Positions 1 to 8,354 of a stretch of 64,000 nt of DNA are shown here, piece after piece. A program made the position numbers and the translations under genes. The notes beneath the pieces were generated by a model, which worked only from the letters and a program-made list of their open reading frames with translations, was not told where the DNA came from and ran no database searches. Within the stretch, counting starts at the first letter, position 1; every line of letters starts with the position of its first letter. The DNA comes from an uncultured Chitinophaga sp. (lineage in GTDB: Bacteria; Bacteroidota; Bacteroidia; Chitinophagales; Chitinophagaceae). The stretch is taken from positions 806,001 to 870,000 of the forward strand of contig NZ_CALEJS010000016.1 in the NCBI RefSeq assembly GCF_937898475.1, read 5' to 3'.

Positions 1-1
1 G

Positions 2-523
2 ATGGTATTGGGTCCCATGGATTTTACGCCGGGAGCTATGCGCAATGCCACTAAGAAAGATTTCCATATCAACTTTGACGCACCTATGAGCCAGGGAACA
101 AGGGCACACCACGTGGCAATGTATGCTGTTTATGAAAGTCCTTTGCAAATGCTTGCGGATAATCCCTCAAACTATTTACGCGATACCGTTTGTACCAGGT
201 ACATAGCATCTTTCCCCACAACCTGGGACACCACGGTTGCCCTGGATGGAAAGATAAAAGAATACGTTGCGGTTGCCCGGAAAAAAGGGAATCGGTGGTT
301 TATCGGCGCGATGACAAACTGGAACCCCAGGGAATTAACACTGCACCTGCACTTCCTGGATCCGAATAAACGCTATAAAGTGAGGATGTTGGCCGATGGT
401 ATAAATGCCGACAGGTTTGCAGAGGATTATAAGATATCTGAAGCAACCTGGGTGAAAGGGCAGGAGGTGCTGGTTGGTATGCAGCCGGGAGGCGGATGGA
501 GTGCTATATTAACGGAGGAATAG
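2..523 (+). CDS. Glycoside hydrolase family 97 protein, C-terminal part (runs in from left edge)
   Basis: The window opens inside this gene, so only its last 173 residues are visible. GPMDFTPGAM near the start and GTRAHHVAMYAVYESPLQM followed by ADNPSNY are typical of the end of the GH97 catalytic barrel. The remainder, with alternating strands and a glycine-rich end, fits the C-terminal beta-sandwich of that family. GH97 enzymes (SusB type) are usually 650-700 residue periplasmic alpha-glucosidases or alpha-galactosidases in Bacteroidota. The substrate cannot be judged because the catalytic residues lie outside the window. The reading frame is open to the left edge and ends normally at a TAG. 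Family assignment is confident; specificity is unknown. Confidence 0.85.
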   Translation: MVLGPMDFTPGAMRNATKKDFHINFDAPMSQGTRAHHVAMYAVYESPLQMLADNPSNYLRDTVCTRYIASFPTTWDTTVALDGKIKEYVAVARKKGNRWFIGAMTNWNPRELTLHLHFLDPNKRYKVRMLADGINADRFAEDYKISEATWVKGQEVLVGMQPGGGWSAILTEE

Positions 524-647
524 GTAAAAACCCCTATTATTGCACCCAAGCATAACAAACACCTGTGTCCCTTACCATCCCAAACGTTCCCGGTCTCCAA
601 TTCCTGAAGATCAAACCTTACCAGCATCGTACGGAGATAAAAAACAG

Positions 648-968
648 ATGATGCCGCGGATGCCCTGGAGCTTAAAAACCTGGGCGGTTGCCTTAATACT
701 GGCCATCTTCTCAGCGCTGTCATTGATTGATCTGCAGTACGTGAATTTTGCGGCTGTTATATTACCGTTTCTTGCGTTGACTATAATGGGCGCCGGTTTA
801 CTTCACCGCACTCCCATTGTTCTCATGATCAAAAGCCATCTTCGGGTAGCTTTTCTATGTTCATTATTACTTCGCAAGCAGCGCCTCACCTTCAAAAATT
901 ATCCCGGGCCAGCCATAGGTCATAAACTGCCTGATATTCTGGTGATCAGCACCATCCGGATGCGCTAA
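648..968 (+). CDS. Possible small membrane protein (doubtful)
   Basis: An open frame of about 106 residues starts at a double ATG. It encodes two hydrophobic stretches (around residues 10-27 and 30-50), as a small integral membrane protein would. I recognise no family. Its last 100 bases overlap the 3' end of the HopJ gene on the other strand, and the residues after the hydrophobic part look like an accidental reading of that antisense sequence. It may be a degraded gene with only its first half left, or chance. Otherwise the gap 524-866 holds nothing I can support. Confidence 0.2.
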   Translation: MMPRMPWSLKTWAVALILAIFSALSLIDLQYVNFAAVILPFLALTIMGAGLLHRTPIVLMIKSHLRVAFLCSLLLRKQRLTFKNYPGPAIGHKLPDILVISTIRMR

Positions 969-1208
969 TACTGCCTGATAGTGTTCCGCAAACAGATAAA
1001 GTGTATCCTCCTTACTCAGCTTATTTAATTGAGCGAAACTAAATACCTTTGCACTTCCCTGGTTCTGTGTTGCCTCATTATGTAATTCACCGTTTTTAAA
1101 AGCGGTAGGTTGATGTTGATAATACGTTTCTATAAATGCTATCACTTCTTTAAACGAAAGTGAATTTTCTTTTACCCTGGTGATCAAAGTTGTCAGTTGC
1201 TCTTTCAT
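867..1208 (-). CDS. HopJ type III effector family protein
   Basis: This 113-residue protein matches the small HopJ family (PF08888) over its whole length. The conserved run is visible: FKEVIAFIETYY, then PTAFKNG, NEATQNQGSAKVF, a helix LNKLSKEDTLYLFAEHY, and the C-terminal HPDGADHQNIRQFMTYGW. The family is named after a Pseudomonas effector but is widespread in free-living bacteria without type III secretion, and its function is unknown. No secretion genes are near, and there is no signal peptide. The gene stands alone on the minus strand. The family call is firm; an effector role here is unlikely. Confidence 0.85.
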   Translation of the reverse strand: MKEQLTTLITRVKENSLSFKEVIAFIETYYQHQPTAFKNGELHNEATQNQGSAKVFSFAQLNKLSKEDTLYLFAEHYQAVLAHPDGADHQNIRQFMTYGWPGIIFEGEALLAK

Positions 1209-1329
1209 TCCGGATTTTTTTGTCTGAAAATAAATACCCTATCTTTAAATAACAGCCGATGACAGGATGTGTGCTTTCCTGCAAAATTAATTTTCAAATA
1301 GTATACTGTAGCAAAAATCTCGGGACCTC

Positions 1330-2009
1330 ATGAAGCTTCTTCTCACTTCCGCGGGCATCAGCAATACCAGCATTCACAATGCGTTGGTTGATCTCCTGGG
1401 TAAACCAGTGGCCGAAGCCAGCGCAGTTTTCGTTCCTACGACGATATACGCAATCCCGGTGGTACGGATATAGTACGACAGGTAATTCGCGGATCCTTAG
1501 GAGATCCTTTTTGCGAATTAGGCTGGAAATCATTGGGACTACTCGAACTTACCGCACTGCCCAGTATCAAACGGGAGCTTTGGGTTCCTATGCTGGAAGC
1601 AACTGACGCCTTACTTGTTGGGGGTGGCGACTGTCAATATTTGTGTTATTGGATGCAACAGTCCGGACTTACAGACCAGTTACCCTCGTTACTGAAAAAA
1701 ATGGTTTATGTAGGCTTAAGTGCGGGCAGTATGATATTGACCCGCTATGGCACCACTTATAACAACCATACATTGCCGGCTGAAAGTCCCAAATCACTTG
1801 GGCTGCTTGACTTTGCACTGCACCCGCATCTGGATCATGAATGGTTTCCGGAAAATTCACTGGCCAACATTGAAAAGCTGGCTGCCACTTTACCTATGCG
1901 CTCATATGCAATTGATGATCAGACAGCCATTAAAGTAAGCGATGATGTTATTGAGGTTATTTCCGAGGGGCACTGGAAATCGTTAGGACCTGCAGAAAAT
2001 AGTTTGTGA
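1330..2009 (+). pseudogene. Peptidase E / S51 (class I glutamine amidotransferase-like) gene with frameshift
   Basis: The first frame (1330-1473) reads MKLLLTSAGISNTSIHNAL and stops at TAG 1471-1473. Around 1450-1456 homology jumps to another frame (NPGGTDIVRQVIRGSLGDPF onwards), which runs to 2009. Together the two parts make a nearly complete protein of about 225 residues. The second part contains ALLVGGGDCQYL and VYVGLSAGSM, whose serine is the expected S51 nucleophile (peptidase E cleaves Asp-X dipeptides). The change equals one missing base near the CAATCCC run. This is either a real inactivating mutation or a sequencing error. The rest of the coding sequence is undamaged, so an inactivation would be recent. 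Confidence 0.8.
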
Positions 2010-2085
2010 AAGAAGACTACTGTACATGAACATATACCTATCGTGTTTGTAACGGTTCTATTGTCCGGTTGTAGGTCTTCAGATG

Positions 2086-2272
2086 CGGTTAAACCCGGTC
2101 CAAACCCGATCCAAACCCGATCCGGGTCCCAGTCTCTCCCATATATGTCCCATATCAGTCCCAAAGATGTCCCATTCCTTATAAAGGAGTGGAACATCTT
2201 TGGGATGACTTTGAGACAGGATTGGGGTAGACTGGGACTTGGATCGAACAAACACCGAACAACCATCGAACC
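2086..2272. repeat. Array of 17 phased 11-bp units with a 129-bp imperfect palindrome
   Basis: From 2086 the sequence can be cut into seventeen consecutive 11-bp blocks with no slippage. In most left-hand blocks the unit ends in CCC (ends at 2096, 2107, 2118, 2140, 2151, 2162, 2173). Right of about 2184 the polarity is reversed, with GGG- or CGAAC-containing units. Positions 2118-2246 form an imperfect palindrome centred on 2182: the inner 12 bp beside the centre and a block near the outer ends match best. The unit length is close to one DNA helical turn. It lies in a 620-bp gap (2010-2631) between the broken peptidase gene and tRNA-Asn; nothing else in that gap is supportable apart from the terminator. 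Confidence 0.85.
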
Positions 2273-2593
2273 TTCCCTCTGCAAAGCGCAGTTTTCCCCG
2301 GGAAAGAATGCTGCAAGAGATGGAGAAGTTGCGGTCAGGTTATCGGTCAAACTAATTTCTGAACTAACATATCCTTCCAAATGGTTTTTTGATATTAAAG
2401 GAAAACAAGGCCGAAATTTACGATCGATGGTTAGTCCGGCAGTACATTTGATTTTGATTACCCTACGAAGGTACTGAGCCGATTATAATCCCATGGCGCA
2501 CCGCTTTCTCAACGCTTCATCAAAATAGTCAGTGTTCCCCCATGAAAGAAACGGATCAAGTTAAACTTCTTTGCCCGCCAATAGTACAAAAAC

Positions 2594-2620
2594 AAAAAAA
2601 GGCCTGCATTTCTGCAAGCC
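2594..2620 (-). terminator. Rho-independent terminator of tRNA-Asn
   Basis: On the minus strand an 8-bp stem (arms 2613-2620 and 2601-2608, one wobble pair) is followed by seven T residues (2600-2594). It lies 12 bases past the 3' end of the tRNA. Confidence 0.85.
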
Positions 2621-2631
2621 TTTTCTTTGAG

Positions 2632-2705
2632 CTCCCCCTGCTGGACTTGAACCAGCGACCCTCTGATTAACAGTCAGATGCTCTAACCAACTGAGCTAAG
2701 GAGGA
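2632..2705 (-). tRNA. tRNA-Asn (anticodon GTT)
   Basis: A complete cloverleaf can be folded on the minus strand. The acceptor stem TCCTCCT pairs with AGGGGGA (one wobble). The D arm is GCTCAGTTGGTTAGAGC, the anticodon loop is CTGTTAA with GTT, and the T arm is GCTGG-TTCAAGT-CCAGC. The discriminator base is G and CCA is not encoded. The length is 74 nt, as expected for tRNA-Asn. Confidence 0.97.
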
Positions 2706-2787
2706 GTGTCCCATTTGCGTTTTGGGATTGCAAAAATAGGCAATTTTTTATTTTCGCAAAATCTATTCTCATTTTTTTTAAATATTC

Positions 2788-4467
2788 TTATTCCGCCCGC
2801 TCTGCCCACGCATTCCGTCCCGGCTGTACCCACAATAACCACCGCTGCTGCAGGGATCCCTGCCTCGTTTTCTGGTTCACAAACTGCAGATCCAGCTTAC
2901 TTACATAAAAATGCGCAAATGCTTTCACCAACTGACATCGGTAACCCTGCCGCTGCAGCGAATCCGCCTGATCCGGTGTCGTAAACAGCAAAACCGGCTG
3001 TTTTAACACCGCCTCACGTAAGCCTGCACTATCATACCGCTCTATAGGGTTACGGAGGTAGAATTCCAGCGCATAAGACTGCGTTTTCCAACATGCCACA
3101 GCTGCCAGCGGAAAACGATGGTTAATATACCTGGCCGCCGTACTGCCACTCTGGTACCGCATCATATCCGGGTACATCACCAGGTTCAGAAAAATATTCA
3201 GCACCAGGCTGGCGGCACAGGTCCTGAAAAAAACCAGCGATACACTTCCCGGTCCCAGCCACCTTGGCAATAGCAGGAACAGCAGTAAACCCAGCAGCAT
3301 ACAGAACAAGGCGTAATAATTCAACACCGGCTGATATAATGCACTCAGTGCCACTATCACCACTGCCACCAACACCATAATGGTGTACTGCGTAATGCGG
3401 TAAAACTTTAATACACCCGCCCGCTCAATCCCCAACACATAATAAGCCGTTAATATGGAGAAAAACGGAAATATAATATTCAGGTAATGCGGCAACTGAA
3501 ACCGTGACAGCGAGAACAGCACAAAAGTGACCAGTGCCCCGCTGATACAGTAGTATTCCACCGCCTCCCGGCGTCTTTTGAAGAAAAGTACCACCCCGGC
3601 ATACAACAGTATTGACCATGGCAGAAATGCCCACAACAGCGTATGAAAAAAGAAAAACGGATTCCCCGTTCCTTTGATAGGGCCGGTGTTCATGAAACGT
3701 CCAAACTGGCTGTCCCAGAAAAAGAACCGGATACCCGAAACACCATGCTGGCCGAACACCAGTTTCTCCGGGTGGCGGTCAAACTGCTGGTAAAGGGCGT
3801 AGAGCTCAGGACTGATGAACAGCGCCGTTGCCACCGCCACCAGCAGCCAGCGGAGGTGGAACAACTGCCTCCATTGCCGGGTAAAGGCCAGGTGCCCGGC
3901 TATCGCGCCACCTATCGGCACGAAGGCTAAGAGGCCTTTCGTCATCATGGCGCAGGCGGTAAAGAGGGCGCCTGATAACAGGTGGTAGTTGAAAGTATTG
4001 CGCTGCCCCCTGTACAGGTGATATACAGCAGCTATAACCAATCCGGTAAGATAGGGCTCAGCCCTTACGTCATTATTGGAGATCACTATATGCTCCGCTG
4101 TCAGCAGGATGCACACCGCCCAGCGGCCCGCTTTCTCGCTATAGAGATGTTTGGCCAGAAAATAGGTATATACGGCCCCCATTAGCAGGAACAGGATGGC
4201 AGGCAGCTTGTATGCTGCCGTGGTAAAGCCAAACAGGCGAAAGCTCCCGGCAGCCACCCAGAAAGGGAAATGCGGCTTGTCCAGCCAGTCATGACCATCA
4301 GCAAACAGGTTCCAGTAATCCCGGTACTGCACCATATGTTTGGCAATCCCGGCATACAGGGCACCATCCGGCTCCAGGATAGTGATGTTAAGGCCGGTAA
4401 AATTCAGGAAGATCAGCAGGCCGATCATCAGTAAACTTACCTGCCGCTCGTTGCTATTGGCGATCAT
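2788..4467 (-). CDS. Membrane glycosyltransferase, GT39/ArnT-like (PMT_2 family)
   Basis: This 559-residue protein has about a dozen hydrophobic segments and a soluble C-terminal tail, the layout of dolichol- or polyprenyl-phosphate-sugar dependent glycosyltransferases (ArnT/PMT type). The first periplasmic loop holds LEPDGALYAGIAKHM, corresponding to the acidic catalytic motif that follows the first membrane helix. HDWLDKPHFPFWVAAGSFRLFG is the usual second conserved block. Such enzymes move a sugar from a lipid carrier to lipid A, protein or a cell-surface polymer on the outer face of the inner membrane. It is last in a minus-strand run after hflX and the Rieske gene. The acceptor is unknown. 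Confidence 0.82.
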   Translation of the reverse strand: MIANSNERQVSLLMIGLLIFLNFTGLNITILEPDGALYAGIAKHMVQYRDYWNLFADGHDWLDKPHFPFWVAAGSFRLFGFTTAAYKLPAILFLLMGAVYTYFLAKHLYSEKAGRWAVCILLTAEHIVISNNDVRAEPYLTGLVIAAVYHLYRGQRNTFNYHLLSGALFTACAMMTKGLLAFVPIGGAIAGHLAFTRQWRQLFHLRWLLVAVATALFISPELYALYQQFDRHPEKLVFGQHGVSGIRFFFWDSQFGRFMNTGPIKGTGNPFFFFHTLLWAFLPWSILLYAGVVLFFKRRREAVEYYCISGALVTFVLFSLSRFQLPHYLNIIFPFFSILTAYYVLGIERAGVLKFYRITQYTIMVLVAVVIVALSALYQPVLNYYALFCMLLGLLLFLLLPRWLGPGSVSLVFFRTCAASLVLNIFLNLVMYPDMMRYQSGSTAARYINHRFPLAAVACWKTQSYALEFYLRNPIERYDSAGLREAVLKQPVLLFTTPDQADSLQRQGYRCQLVKAFAHFYVSKLDLQFVNQKTRQGSLQQRWLLWVQPGRNAWAERAE

Positions 4468-4507
4468 GTAGAAAAAATACGGCTACTGAACATATATTAA
4501 ACAGCAG

Positions 4508-4861
4508 CTAGAGCCACCCGAACAGACCACCACTTTTTTCCATCCCTACATATATGCCATCTGTTCGCTGCTCTACCGGATAGGTTTTCAGGTAGTAACC
4601 TTCTCCGCTGCTATTATAACCATTTTTTATACTGAAGCGGTAACGGTGTATGGGGCACACTACGTTGCCTGCGTCGTCAATAAATCCATCTCCCATAATA
4701 CCGCTGGCATGCGGACATTTATAGGCGAAGGCATATAAATGCGACTGGTAACGCGTACAACAGATCTTTTTACCATTAACTTCCAGAATGGTGATCTCGT
4801 TTTCAGAGGCGATACGGTCTTCAGCATCTCCTATCTTGTGCCAGGTGTATTCTTTAGCCAT
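4508..4861 (-). CDS. Rieske [2Fe-2S] ferredoxin-like protein
   Basis: This 117-residue protein carries both Rieske cluster motifs: C49-P-H51 (KCPHASG) and C69-P-I-H72 (CPIHRYRF). Two cysteines and two histidines therefore bind a 2Fe-2S cluster. There is no signal peptide or membrane anchor, so it is a soluble cytoplasmic protein of the NirD/ferredoxin-like type, not the bc-complex type. It starts 9 bases after the hflX stop and is probably co-transcribed with it. No oxygenase gene is adjacent, so its redox partner is unknown. Confidence 0.88.
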   Translation of the reverse strand: MAKEYTWHKIGDAEDRIASENEITILEVNGKKICCTRYQSHLYAFAYKCPHASGIMGDGFIDDAGNVVCPIHRYRFSIKNGYNSSGEGYYLKTYPVEQRTDGIYVGMEKSGGLFGWL

Positions 4862-4870
4862 ACGCTATCT

Positions 4871-6064
4871 TCAATAAAGATACTCCGTTTTGTATGGATA
4901 ACGCTCCCGGTAGAGGGCTACCACTTTATCCATAATGGTTTTCCGTAACTCCTCGATATTACGCCTTTCCAGCGCAGATATGAATACACAGTTTCCGTTG
5001 GTGCGTGTTTCCCAGGTTTCCTTCAGCTGGCGGAGAATGTCCTCTTTTACCTCCGGGGCCAGCCATTTGTCAAAGGTCTGCTCTTCGTAAAGATCCATCT
5101 TGTTGAAGATCATGATCACCGGCTTATCAAAAGCCTTCAGTTCCTGCAGGGTGCGATTTACCACCTCTACCTGGTCTTCATACTGCGGATGGGATATGTC
5201 TACCACATGCAGCAGGATATCGCTCTCCCGTACCTCGTCCAGTGTGGATTTAAAACTCTCCACCAGGTGGTGCGGCAGCTTGCGGATAAACCCTACCGTA
5301 TCGCTGAGCAGGAAAGGGATCTGTTCAAATACCACTTTACGGGTGGTGGTATCAAGCGTGGCAAACAGCTTGTTCTCTGCAAACACCTCGCTTTTGCTCA
5401 GCAGGTTCATGATCGTGCTCTTGCCTACGTTGGTATATCCTACCAGGGCTACACGTATGTACTCACCACGTTCCTTACGCTGAGTAAGCGCCTGCTTGTC
5501 AATTTCCGCCAGCCGTTTGCGTAACAGCGCAATCTTGTCTTTTACAATACGACGGTCCGTTTCTATTTCCGTTTCACCCGGGCCCCTTGTTCCGATACCG
5601 CCACCCAGGCGTTCCAGGTGGGTCCACATCCCTCTCAGGCGGGGCAGTATATACTGGTACTGGGCCAGCTCAACCTGTACTTTAGCCTGCGCGGTACGTG
5701 CGCGGCGGGCAAATATATCCAGGATAAGGTCACTCCGGTCTATGACCTTAACGTTCAGTATTTTCTCAATATTGGCAATCTGGGAGCCGGTCAGCTCATC
5801 ATCAAATATCACCAGTGATACGTCCCTGCCGCTGATAAACTGCCTGATCTCTTCCAGCTTTCCCTTACCAATGAAAGTGGCCCTGTCAGGATGCGCCATC
5901 TTCTGCGTATAGCGCTTTACCGTTATCGCCCCCGCTGTCTCCGCCAGGAAAGCCAGCTCGTCCAGGTACTCCTGCACCTGGCGTTCAGACTGTTGCTGCT
6001 GGTGAATAAGCCCTACGATCACCGCCTTCTCTTCCTGTTGAACTACTTGTTTCTTATCTAACAA
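4871..6064 (-). CDS. hflX: Ribosome-associated GTPase HflX
   Basis: This 397-residue protein has the HflX N-terminal domain with GKGKLEEI, the hallmark GGGIGTRGPGETEIETDRR (about 163-181), and a G domain. The P-loop is G209-YTNVGKS216, followed by DTVGFI and NKMD. HflX binds 50S or 70S ribosomes, splits stalled ribosomes under stress and hydrolyses GTP/ATP. The only start compatible with the frame is TTG at 6064-6062, because an in-frame TAA lies just two codons upstream and the next methionine is near residue 56. The frame has a candidate -7 box (TAATTTTG, 6090-6083). First gene of hflX-Rieske-glycosyltransferase. Confidence 0.95.
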   Translation of the reverse strand: MLDKKQVVQQEEKAVIVGLIHQQQQSERQVQEYLDELAFLAETAGAITVKRYTQKMAHPDRATFIGKGKLEEIRQFISGRDVSLVIFDDELTGSQIANIEKILNVKVIDRSDLILDIFARRARTAQAKVQVELAQYQYILPRLRGMWTHLERLGGGIGTRGPGETEIETDRRIVKDKIALLRKRLAEIDKQALTQRKERGEYIRVALVGYTNVGKSTIMNLLSKSEVFAENKLFATLDTTTRKVVFEQIPFLLSDTVGFIRKLPHHLVESFKSTLDEVRESDILLHVVDISHPQYEDQVEVVNRTLQELKAFDKPVIMIFNKMDLYEEQTFDKWLAPEVKEDILRQLKETWETRTNGNCVFISALERRNIEELRKTIMDKVVALYRERYPYKTEYLY

Positions 6065-6236
6065 TGCTTATTAATATTTCGTCAAAATTAGTGAATATAG
6101 TTTATAGACCACGGCCCATCGTATACAGCCCGCCGCTCCGGTCAGGACTACGGGTAAAAATACGGATCCGGATGCCCGTAGAACATCAGCCAAAGACTAT
6201 TTTACCTACATTTAAGCATCCAAAACGGTTACAACA

Positions 6237-8264
6237 ATGTTTAAACCAATTTTACTGACAGGATTATTGATCTCTTCTATGACCATGGCGCAGGATAAAA
6301 TGACGCCCGAACTGCTCTGGCAGCTTGGACGGGTGAGCGGCGAAGCGGTTACGGCAGACGGGAAGACCGTCATCTACGGCGTAACGCGGTACAACATTGC
6401 GGAAAACAAAAGTGAAAAAAACCTCTACGCCATCCCGGTTACAGGTGGCGAGGCCCGGCAGATCACAAAAGAACCGGGCGGAGAGGGCGGCGTAGCTCCT
6501 CTGGGCGGACAAAGAATAGGCTACGCCTACAAAGACCAGTGGTGGGAGATGAACGCCGACGGCACCGATGCGGTACAGAAAACCAATGTGGAAGGCGGTA
6601 TGCAGAATATCCGCCTCTCGCCGGATGGAAAACATATCCTCTTTTCCAGAGAGGTAAAGATTCAGAAAGTAAGCGGCAGCGATTTCTATCCTGATCTTAC
6701 CAAATCCAACGTACAGATCTACGACAACCTGAATTACCGCCACTGGGATACCTGGGAAGATGGTAATTTTCAGCATGTGTTCTACGCTACTTATGATAAC
6801 GGGCAGGTAGGTACGCCTGTCGATATCATGGAAGGAGAAGCGTACGACTGCCCCCAGATGCCCTTTGGCGGCGCGGAAGACATGATATGGGCGCCCGACG
6901 GCAAAAGCATTATCTACGTATGTAAAAAGAAATCCGGTAAGGAATATGCCCTGAGCACCAACACGGATATCTATGAATACAACATTGACACCCGTGCCAC
7001 CCGCAACCTGAGCGAAGGCATGAACGGGTACGATGTTACCCCTGCCTTTAGCCCGGATGGTAAATACCTGGCCTGGCTGAGCATGGCGCACGACGGCTTT
7101 GAAGCGGATAAGAACGACATCGTGGTGCTGGAACGCAACAGCGGAAAGATCACCAACCTTACCAAAGATTGGGACGGCACTGCTTCTGCCGTACGCTGGA
7201 CCAACGATGGTAAACTGCTACAGTTCCTTGCCGTGATCAAAGGCACAGAACAGGTACTGGAAATAGCCCTGCAGAAAGATATTGCCGCTACCACGGCCAG
7301 GCATATACGCCAGGTAACCAGCGGTGATTTTGACATTACCGGCTTTGTAGGACAGGCAGGTAATACCCTGATCGTATCCCGTACAGACATGAACCACGCC
7401 ACTGAGCTGTTCACTGTCAGCCTGCCCAAAGGCGCTGTAGCACCGCTCACCACCGTGAATAAGGCCGTCTATGACAAAATCGGCCTTTGCAAAATTGAAA
7501 AACGCTGGGTAAAGACCACAGACAACAAGGAAATGCTCGTTTGGGTCATCCTCCCACCCAATTTCGATGCCTCCAAAAAATATCCGACCCTGCTCTACTG
7601 CCAGGGAGGCCCCCAATCTGCCCTGTCCCAGTTCTATTCCTACCGCTGGAACTTTCAGCTGATCGCCTCCCAGGGCTATATCGTAGTGGCGCCCAACCGC
7701 CGCGGTATGCCGGGCCATGGAGTAGAATGGAACGCGGCTATCAGTAAAGACTGGGGCGGACAACCCATCCGTGATTACCTCAGCGCCATAGATGCGGTAA
7801 GCCAGGAACCATATGTAGACAAAAGCCGGCTGGGCGCCGTGGGAGCCAGCTACGGCGGCTATTCCGTATATATGCTGGCGGGCGTGCACAATAACCGTTT
7901 CAAAACATTTATTGCGCACGATGGCCTGTTCGATCTGAAAAGCTGGTATGGCACTACAGAAGAGCTTTGGTTTGCCAACTGGGACATCGGCGCCTGGTGG
8001 GATGCCGCCAATGCAGCCAGCCACAATGAATTTAATCCCAGCAACTACGCCAATAAATGGAACACGCCCATCCTGATCATACAGGGAGGAAACGATTTCA
8101 GGGTTGGGATAGAACAAGGCTTGCAGGCCTTCCAGCTGGCACAGCTAAAAGGCCTTAAAAGCAAACTGCTCTATTTCCCGGAAGAGAACCACTGGGTACT
8201 GAAGGCCCAGAACGCCCTTGTATGGCAGCGGGAATTCTTTAAATGGCTGAACGAAACACTATAA
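6237..8264 (+). CDS. S9 family prolyl oligopeptidase (DPP IV/acylaminoacyl-peptidase type), exported
   Basis: This 675-residue protein begins with a signal peptide (cleavage after about MTMAQ). An N-terminal beta-propeller with WAPDGK, FSPDGK-type repeats follows, and then a C-terminal alpha/beta hydrolase. The catalytic triad is visible: Ser538 in GASYGG, Asp620 in GGNDFRVG and His652 in EENHW. Such enzymes release dipeptides or acyl-amino acids from oligopeptides in the periplasm. It is divergent from hflX. Its stop codon is followed after 5 bases by a TTAGC-type hairpin element. The enzyme class is certain; exact cleavage preference is not. Confidence 0.93.
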   Translation: MFKPILLTGLLISSMTMAQDKMTPELLWQLGRVSGEAVTADGKTVIYGVTRYNIAENKSEKNLYAIPVTGGEARQITKEPGGEGGVAPLGGQRIGYAYKDQWWEMNADGTDAVQKTNVEGGMQNIRLSPDGKHILFSREVKIQKVSGSDFYPDLTKSNVQIYDNLNYRHWDTWEDGNFQHVFYATYDNGQVGTPVDIMEGEAYDCPQMPFGGAEDMIWAPDGKSIIYVCKKKSGKEYALSTNTDIYEYNIDTRATRNLSEGMNGYDVTPAFSPDGKYLAWLSMAHDGFEADKNDIVVLERNSGKITNLTKDWDGTASAVRWTNDGKLLQFLAVIKGTEQVLEIALQKDIAATTARHIRQVTSGDFDITGFVGQAGNTLIVSRTDMNHATELFTVSLPKGAVAPLTTVNKAVYDKIGLCKIEKRWVKTTDNKEMLVWVILPPNFDASKKYPTLLYCQGGPQSALSQFYSYRWNFQLIASQGYIVVAPNRRGMPGHGVEWNAAISKDWGGQPIRDYLSAIDAVSQEPYVDKSRLGAVGASYGGYSVYMLAGVHNNRFKTFIAHDGLFDLKSWYGTTEELWFANWDIGAWWDAANAASHNEFNPSNYANKWNTPILIIQGGNDFRVGIEQGLQAFQLAQLKGLKSKLLYFPEENHWVLKAQNALVWQREFFKWLNETL

Positions 8265-8269
8265 ACAAC

Positions 8270-8346
8270 AGCTTTGGATTGTTAGCCGCCGGCTTTTAGC
8301 GATGAAAGCGGGCCGCGGCTAACAGCCCAAAGCTAACTGCTAAACG
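8270..8346. repeat. TTAGCNN heptad inverted element, copy 1
   Basis: Between the S9 peptidase and the enoyl-CoA hydratase a hairpin is formed by an arm AGCTTTGG..TGTTAGCCGC and its near-complement ending in CCAAAGCT. The left half reads TTAGC-type heptads and the right half GCTAA-type heptads, the complement. The same unit recurs at 18360, 34561 and 43121. Confidence 0.75.
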
Positions 8347-8354
8347 CTTATATC

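Noticed and set aside
2043..2477. 144-codon frame beginning with a lipoprotein-like MFVTVLLSGC
   Set aside because: Most of it reads through the 11-bp phased palindrome, which cannot be protein-driven. At most the first codons are a remnant of a lost lipoprotein gene.
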